Origin: Paenisporosarcina sp050269735
GTDB taxonomy: Bacteria > Bacillota > Bacilli > Bacillales_A > Planococcaceae
Direction of reading: 5' to 3'
Assembly: GCF_050269735.1 (NCBI RefSeq)
Contig: NZ_JBNNIX010000003.1
Span: 186,001 to 250,000, forward strand
DNA length: 64,000 nt
A program made the translations under genes and the position numbers. Below the pieces are notes generated by a model. It did not search any database, was not told the DNA's origin, and saw only the letters and a program-made list of their open reading frames with translations. Below are positions 60,687 to 64,000 of the stretch, one piece after another. Each line of letters starts with the position of its first letter. Position 1 is the first letter of the stretch.

Positions 60687-60839
60687 TTATTCTGATTCTT
60701 CTTCCATTTCCTCTTCTACATCTTCATCCATGTTATCTTGATCTTCGCCGTCACCACATGCACCCAATAATCCTACTGTAAGGAATGCTGCAGCTCCAAT
60801 TTTCCACCATTTTTGACCGGCAATTGAATTATTCATCAT
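60687..60839 (-). CDS. Small acidic lipoprotein, unknown
   Basis: A 50-residue protein read from the minus strand starts with ATG eight bases after TTGGAGG. After the basic start MMNNSIAGQKWWK comes a hydrophobic stretch and the lipobox GLLGAC, with the acylated Cys at residue 28. The mature part is only 22 residues, of which more than half are Asp or Glu, with three Met. No family is known to me. It could bind cations at the membrane surface. Confidence 0.75.
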   Translation of the reverse strand: MMNNSIAGQKWWKIGAAAFLTVGLLGACGDGEDQDNMDEDVEEEMEEESE

Positions 60840-60976
60840 TTCAAATTCCTCCAATTTTTAAGGTAATGTGATTTTTTCTAACTTATTAGTAAGATACCCA
60901 TTCAATGCCGTTAATTAAACATGCCAAATGTTTTTTTCAGAATAGGGCAAAATTTCTCAAATATATGATTGACTTC

Positions 60977-61004
60977 TTGAATATGATTTTGTTATGGTTA
61001 AAAT
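60977..61004 (+). promoter_or_regulatory. Candidate promoter of the rsgA leader transcript
   Basis: TTGAAT (60977-60982) and TAAAAT (60999-61004) with a 16-base spacer; an alternative pair is TTGACT (60969) with TATGGT (60993). Confidence 0.5.
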
Positions 61005-61030
61005 ATTAAAACGAAAGCAGGTGAGGTATT

Positions 61031-61105
61031 ATGGCAAATTCAATTAAGAATGTAAAAATGCGAATCGGCATGTTCCAGGTATCTCATCACACGTATGCTT
61101 TCTAA
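61031..61105 (+). CDS. 24-residue ORF upstream of rsgA (possible leader peptide)
   Basis: An ATG seven bases after a GAGGT site begins a 24-codon ORF, starting MANSIKNVKMRIGMF and ending with two His and HTYAF-like residues. The CAT-CAC codons for H19-H20 lie in a seven-base segment (CATCACA, 61085-61091) that pairs with TGTGATG at 61124-61130. A terminator follows. This order resembles antibiotic-inducible leader peptides, but that role is an inference. Confidence 0.6.
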   Translation: MANSIKNVKMRIGMFQVSHHTYAF

Positions 61106-61136
61106 CAAGTAGAACGTTTCTTTTGTGATGTGTATG

Positions 61137-61169
61137 AACCGTGACTGCCTTTTCGCAGCCACGGTTTTT
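61137..61169 (+). terminator. Terminator between the 24-codon ORF and rsgA
   Basis: AACCGTG-ACTGC-CTTTT-CGCAG-C-CACGGTT followed by TTTCT. It could be an attenuator for rsgA. Confidence 0.85.
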
Positions 61170-61254
61170 CTAATTCTTAAGAAAATATAAATGGACTTAA
61201 GCGCATCTGGCGCATTCCAATTTTCTTATACACACAAATCAGGAGGAATACACA

Positions 61255-62355
61255 TTGAAAACAGAAAACACAATGAAAACAATAAAAAAATTCGGTTGGA
61301 ACGACACTTGGGAAACGAAATGGACTGACCAATCGTCGAATGAGAAATTGCAAGCTTGCGTTATAGGTCGCGTATTACTGGAACATAAACATATGTACAG
61401 AGTGGTAACAGATGAAGGCGAATGGCTAGCTTCCCTATCAGGCAGTTTCAAACATCAGGCACAGGAACGTCGTGACTATCCAGCTGTCGGTGATTGGGTT
61501 GCGGTAGAAAAAATGCCCGGAGAAGAAAAAGGGATTATTCGAAACATCCTACCAAGAACATCTATTTTTTCCCGAAAAGTAGCGGGAGATACAACGGTTG
61601 AACAAATTGTTGCCGTTAACGTGGATATCGTCTTTCTCGTCATGTCATTAAACCTGGACTTTAACCTTCGTCGATTGGAACGATATTTGGTTGCTGCCTG
61701 GGATTCAGGTGCCAATCCTGTCATCGTCTTAACGAAAAAAGATGTCTGTGATGATCCTCAATCTTATGTTGATCACGCGGAATCAATTGCCTTTGGAGTT
61801 CAGATTCATGTCGTGAGCAGTGTTACTGGTGAAGGCATTGACGAGCTCCAGGACTTACTAAAAGACGGAAAAACCGCTGCTTTGCTAGGTTCGTCAGGTG
61901 TTGGTAAATCTTCTTTGACCAATGCGCTCTGCGGTGAAAATGTCATGGTTGTTCAAGAAATTCGAGAAGATGATGACAAAGGACGCCATACGACCACACA
62001 TAGAGAACTATTCCGAATGCCTGGAGGCGGTTTGTTGATTGACACTCCAGGTATGCGCGAGTTTCAAATGTGGGATAACAGTGAAAGTCTTGATACAGGG
62101 TTCCAGGACGTAGAACAATTCGCTAGCGCTTGTCGTTTCACTGATTGCCAGCACGATGGGCAACCCGGTTGTGCAGTACAGGAAGCACTCGATAATGGGG
62201 CACTGACAAGGGAACGCTTTGCAAGTTATGAAAAATTAAAACGTGAACTTGCCTACATGGAACGAAAAGCAGATGCTGCCGCCCAAAAAGCGGAACGCGG
62301 AAAATGGAAACAAATTACGAAAGATATGCGAAAAAGACCTGCTAAAAAAAGATAA
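61255..62355 (+). CDS. rsgA: RsgA-family ribosome small-subunit GTPase
   Basis: A TTG start, eight bases after AGGAGG, gives 366 residues. The order is OB fold (about 35-110), circularly permuted GTPase with TKKD before GSSGVGKSS and DTPGMREF, and a C-terminal zinc knuckle CRFTDCQHDGQPGC. RsgA promotes 30S subunit maturation. It is longer than B. subtilis YloQ/CpgA (298 residues), with a basic tail rich in Lys and Arg, so it may be a paralogue; the essential one would be near rpoZ or thiN. A leader ORF and terminator precede it. Confidence 0.9.
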   Translation: MKTENTMKTIKKFGWNDTWETKWTDQSSNEKLQACVIGRVLLEHKHMYRVVTDEGEWLASLSGSFKHQAQERRDYPAVGDWVAVEKMPGEEKGIIRNILPRTSIFSRKVAGDTTVEQIVAVNVDIVFLVMSLNLDFNLRRLERYLVAAWDSGANPVIVLTKKDVCDDPQSYVDHAESIAFGVQIHVVSSVTGEGIDELQDLLKDGKTAALLGSSGVGKSSLTNALCGENVMVVQEIREDDDKGRHTTTHRELFRMPGGGLLIDTPGMREFQMWDNSESLDTGFQDVEQFASACRFTDCQHDGQPGCAVQEALDNGALTRERFASYEKLKRELAYMERKADAAAQKAERGKWKQITKDMRKRPAKKR

Positions 62356-62362
62356 CAAATAT

Positions 62363-62394
62363 GGCCAGCCTTTATTTCGAAGGTTGGCTTTTCT
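62363..62394 (+). terminator. Terminator of rsgA
   Basis: GCCAGCCTT-N7-AAGGTTGGC followed by TTTTC. Confidence 0.8.
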
Positions 62395-62438
62395 ATATGA
62401 GATAAATCTTGATGATTTTTAACGTTGGAGGCACATAC

Positions 62439-62807
62439 ATGATTTCACAAGCGCTCGTTTTACATGGAAACCAAGTATTAATGGTGAAACAATATGTACA
62501 AAGAGGAGATATCGTTTGGAATTATCCAGGCGGGGGAATCGATGAAAATGAAACTCCTGAAGAAGCCTGCATTAGGGAAGTAAAGGAAGAAACAGGATAC
62601 GATGTGGAAATAATAAAATTGATTTTTAAATCAACCAATAAGTTTACTTACGTTGCAAAGGTTATTGGCGGTGAACTTTTTCTTGATACGAATAATGAAT
62701 GCAATGAGGATATTATAGATGTTTCTTGGGTGTTAATTGATGAAGAGGATATGTTCGATACATATACAGCCCCTTTATTAAAAATGCTACTTGATGAACT
62801 CGAATAA
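62439..62807 (+). CDS. Nudix hydrolase
   Basis: The ATG at 62439, seven bases after GGAGG, gives 122 residues. The Nudix box is complete: GGGIDENETPEEACI followed by REVKEETGYDV, with the metal-binding REVxEE. Substrate not deducible; family members hydrolyse nucleoside diphosphates linked to other groups. It is alone between two terminators. Confidence 0.92.
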   Translation: MISQALVLHGNQVLMVKQYVQRGDIVWNYPGGGIDENETPEEACIREVKEETGYDVEIIKLIFKSTNKFTYVAKVIGGELFLDTNNECNEDIIDVSWVLIDEEDMFDTYTAPLLKMLLDELE

Positions 62808-62834
62808 ATTTTCACTAACTACAGTCTTAAATGA

Positions 62835-62868
62835 AAAAACCGCCTCCATTATAGGAATGCGGTTTTTG
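62835..62868. terminator. Bidirectional terminator, Nudix / azr
   Basis: AAAACCGC and GCGGTTTT flank an inner CC/GG stem, with T runs on both strands. Confidence 0.8.
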
Positions 62869-62874
62869 TCATGA

Positions 62875-63414
62875 TTAAGTAATTTGATGTGCTTTAATTT
62901 CTTGACCGATTCGTGCGTACATTTTCAATTCCTCGATTAAGCCATCAACTTGTTCAGCGGCTTCTTTTACAAGTCCATCATGCTCATAGTCGAATGTACT
63001 TGGGTCAAGCACCAATTGACGGGGAATCGCATTGGCATAAACGCCTCGCATTACTGTCCGCATATTATTCAAGCAATTGATTCCACCTTTACCTCCACCA
63101 GCTATGGCAAGTAAGCCGACTGGTTTATGTAGAAACTGTGTGCTGCCCAGGAAATCCAATGCATTTTTCAACGCACCACTCATGGCACTATGATATTCAG
63201 GTGATAACAGCAACACCGCATCTGCTTCGAGCACCGCTTGACGTAAAGATTTCACAACCGGCTCATTAGCTTGTTCTTCTTCTCCAGAGTACATCGGCAT
63301 TTCCATTACGCTCAAATCCATTGTATGGAATCCATAAGTACGTTCGATAAATCGCGCGACAATGGCGGTTCGACCATGTTTTCGTGGTCCTCCACTAATA
63401 ACTAAAATTTTCAT
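62875..63414 (-). CDS. azr: NADPH-dependent FMN reductase Azr (YhdA-like)
   Basis: This 179-residue flavodoxin-like reductase has the phosphate loop SGGPRKHGRT and LLLSPEYHSAMSGALKNALDF, both typical of NADPH:FMN oxidoreductases and azoreductases such as B. subtilis Azr (YhdA). It reduces quinones, azo dyes or FMN. It follows the YhcZ-like regulator by 15 bases in the same direction, the same pair as yhcZ-yhdA in B. subtilis. Confidence 0.9.
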   Translation of the reverse strand: MKILVISGGPRKHGRTAIVARFIERTYGFHTMDLSVMEMPMYSGEEEQANEPVVKSLRQAVLEADAVLLLSPEYHSAMSGALKNALDFLGSTQFLHKPVGLLAIAGGGKGGINCLNNMRTVMRGVYANAIPRQLVLDPSTFDYEHDGLVKEAAEQVDGLIEELKMYARIGQEIKAHQIT

Positions 63415-63429
63415 ATCTATTCTCTCCTT

Positions 63430-64000
63430 TTACAATCCGCTCGGTTCAGTTAGCCCGTGTTTTACTGCATAAAGGGCAGCTTGCGTGCGGTCTTGTACGT
63501 GTAATTTTGAAAAAATATTGGATATATGGGTTTTGACTGTCTTTTCTGTGACAAACAATGAAGAAGCGATCTCTCTATTGCTTTTCCCTTTTGTCAGCTC
63601 AGATAAAACATCTTGCTCTCTTGGTGTCAAAGGATATAACCTGTGTGGGGGTTCAATTTGCGGTTCTCTATTTTTCATGAGTTCAGAAGTGGCACGTGGA
63701 TGTAATGTATTTTCTCCACGCATCAATTTGCGAATAGATTCCACCAAGTCGTCAGGCTCAATATCTTTCAATTGATAGCCAGCTGCCCCAGCTTCAATCG
63801 CAGGAATGACGTGATCACGATCTGAAAAACTCGTCAGCATTAACACTTCCGTCTGTGGATGCTGTTCTTTGATTTTTTTCGTAGCTTGAATGCCATCCAT
63901 AATTGGCATGACTAAATCCATTAACACAATGTCCGGTCTGAGGCTCGCTGTCATATCCACAGCCTCCTGCCCATTTGTTGCTTCCCCGATAACATCCATA
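63430..64000 (-). CDS. NarL-family response regulator (YhcZ-like), N-terminus missing
   Basis: The first 25-30 residues lie beyond the right edge. The receiver domain has the acceptor in DIVLMDLVMPIMDG and the conserved lysine in GYQLKDIEPDDLVES. The LuxR-type DNA-binding domain is LTPREQDVLSELTKGKSNREIA with FVTEKTVKTHISNIFSKL. The sequence is closest to B. subtilis YhcZ among those I know, and the azr gene downstream supports this. The partner kinase (yhcY) should be just outside the window. Confidence 0.88.
   Translation of the reverse strand, partial: MDVIGEATNGQEAVDMTASLRPDIVLMDLVMPIMDGIQATKKIKEQHPQTEVLMLTSFSDRDHVIPAIEAGAAGYQLKDIEPDDLVESIRKLMRGENTLHPRATSELMKNREPQIEPPHRLYPLTPREQDVLSELTKGKSNREIASSLFVTEKTVKTHISNIFSKLHVQDRTQAALYAVKHGLTEPSGL

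Overview
This is a low-GC Gram-positive chromosomal window. It is very probably from a spore-forming member of the Bacillales, most likely the family Planococcaceae (a Sporosarcina- or Paenisporosarcina-like organism). The evidence is strong purine-rich ribosome binding sites, frequent TTG and GTG starts, sporulation-type proteins (YjcZ family, DUF4183, spore-crust-like sugar genes) and long collinearity with the lplJ to yhcZ/azr part of the Bacillus subtilis chromosome. The genus is an inference. I see no rRNA, tRNA, prophage, insertion sequence or CRISPR array.

Layout. 0-5.8 kb: a BceRS-like two-component system (kinase cut by the window edge), lplJ, yhfH, and yhgE with its TetR regulator yhgD; two matching 23-bp dyads mark a probable YhgD operator. 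5.9-13.6 kb: an accessory island placed between yhgD and hemY, which are neighbours in B. subtilis. It carries a divergent set of sugar-nucleotide enzymes, a YtcC-like glycosyltransferase, two DUF4183 proteins, a DUF1796 protein, an unknown beta-rich protein and a protein built of about 50-residue repeats; together these look like a spore-surface glycan/protein locus. 13.6-18 kb: coproporphyrin-dependent haem synthesis (hemY, hemH, hemE) with the haem monooxygenase hmoB. 18-34.8 kb: Mn-catalase, yhaA, ecsAB, hit, trpP (with a clear TRAP-binding site), yhaH, hpr/scoC, prsA and the yhaO-yhaN-yhaM nuclease operon. 35-45 kb: peptidase E, the yhaQP transporter, yhzD, yhaR, a CPBP protease, a cold-shock gene, a ZIP-like protein, yheA, yheB, yheE. 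45-51 kb: a CstR-type persulfide regulator, an MFS pump, and a heterodimeric ABC exporter (yheI/yheH, BmrCD type) preceded by a leader peptide and attenuator. 51-64 kb: universal stress protein, photolyase, kynBU with a chromate transporter, a CorC-like protein, an MneP-like exporter, a small acidic lipoprotein, an rsgA paralogue behind a mini-ORF and terminator, a Nudix hydrolase, azr and a YhcZ-like regulator cut by the right edge.

The most unusual signal is non-coding. Four intergenic arrays (about 1.26, 18.03, 22.71 and 42.61 kb) each hold four or five copies of a short core at a 21-bp period. The core differs between arrays, but the architecture (homopolymeric A/T run plus a 7-10 bp core) and the position near intrinsic terminators are shared. 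Two further dispersed repeat families, of about 115 bp and 110 bp, are each present twice. Three regulatory leaders can be read directly: the TRAP site on trpP, a BmrB-like leader upstream of yheI, and a 24-codon ORF plus terminator upstream of rsgA.
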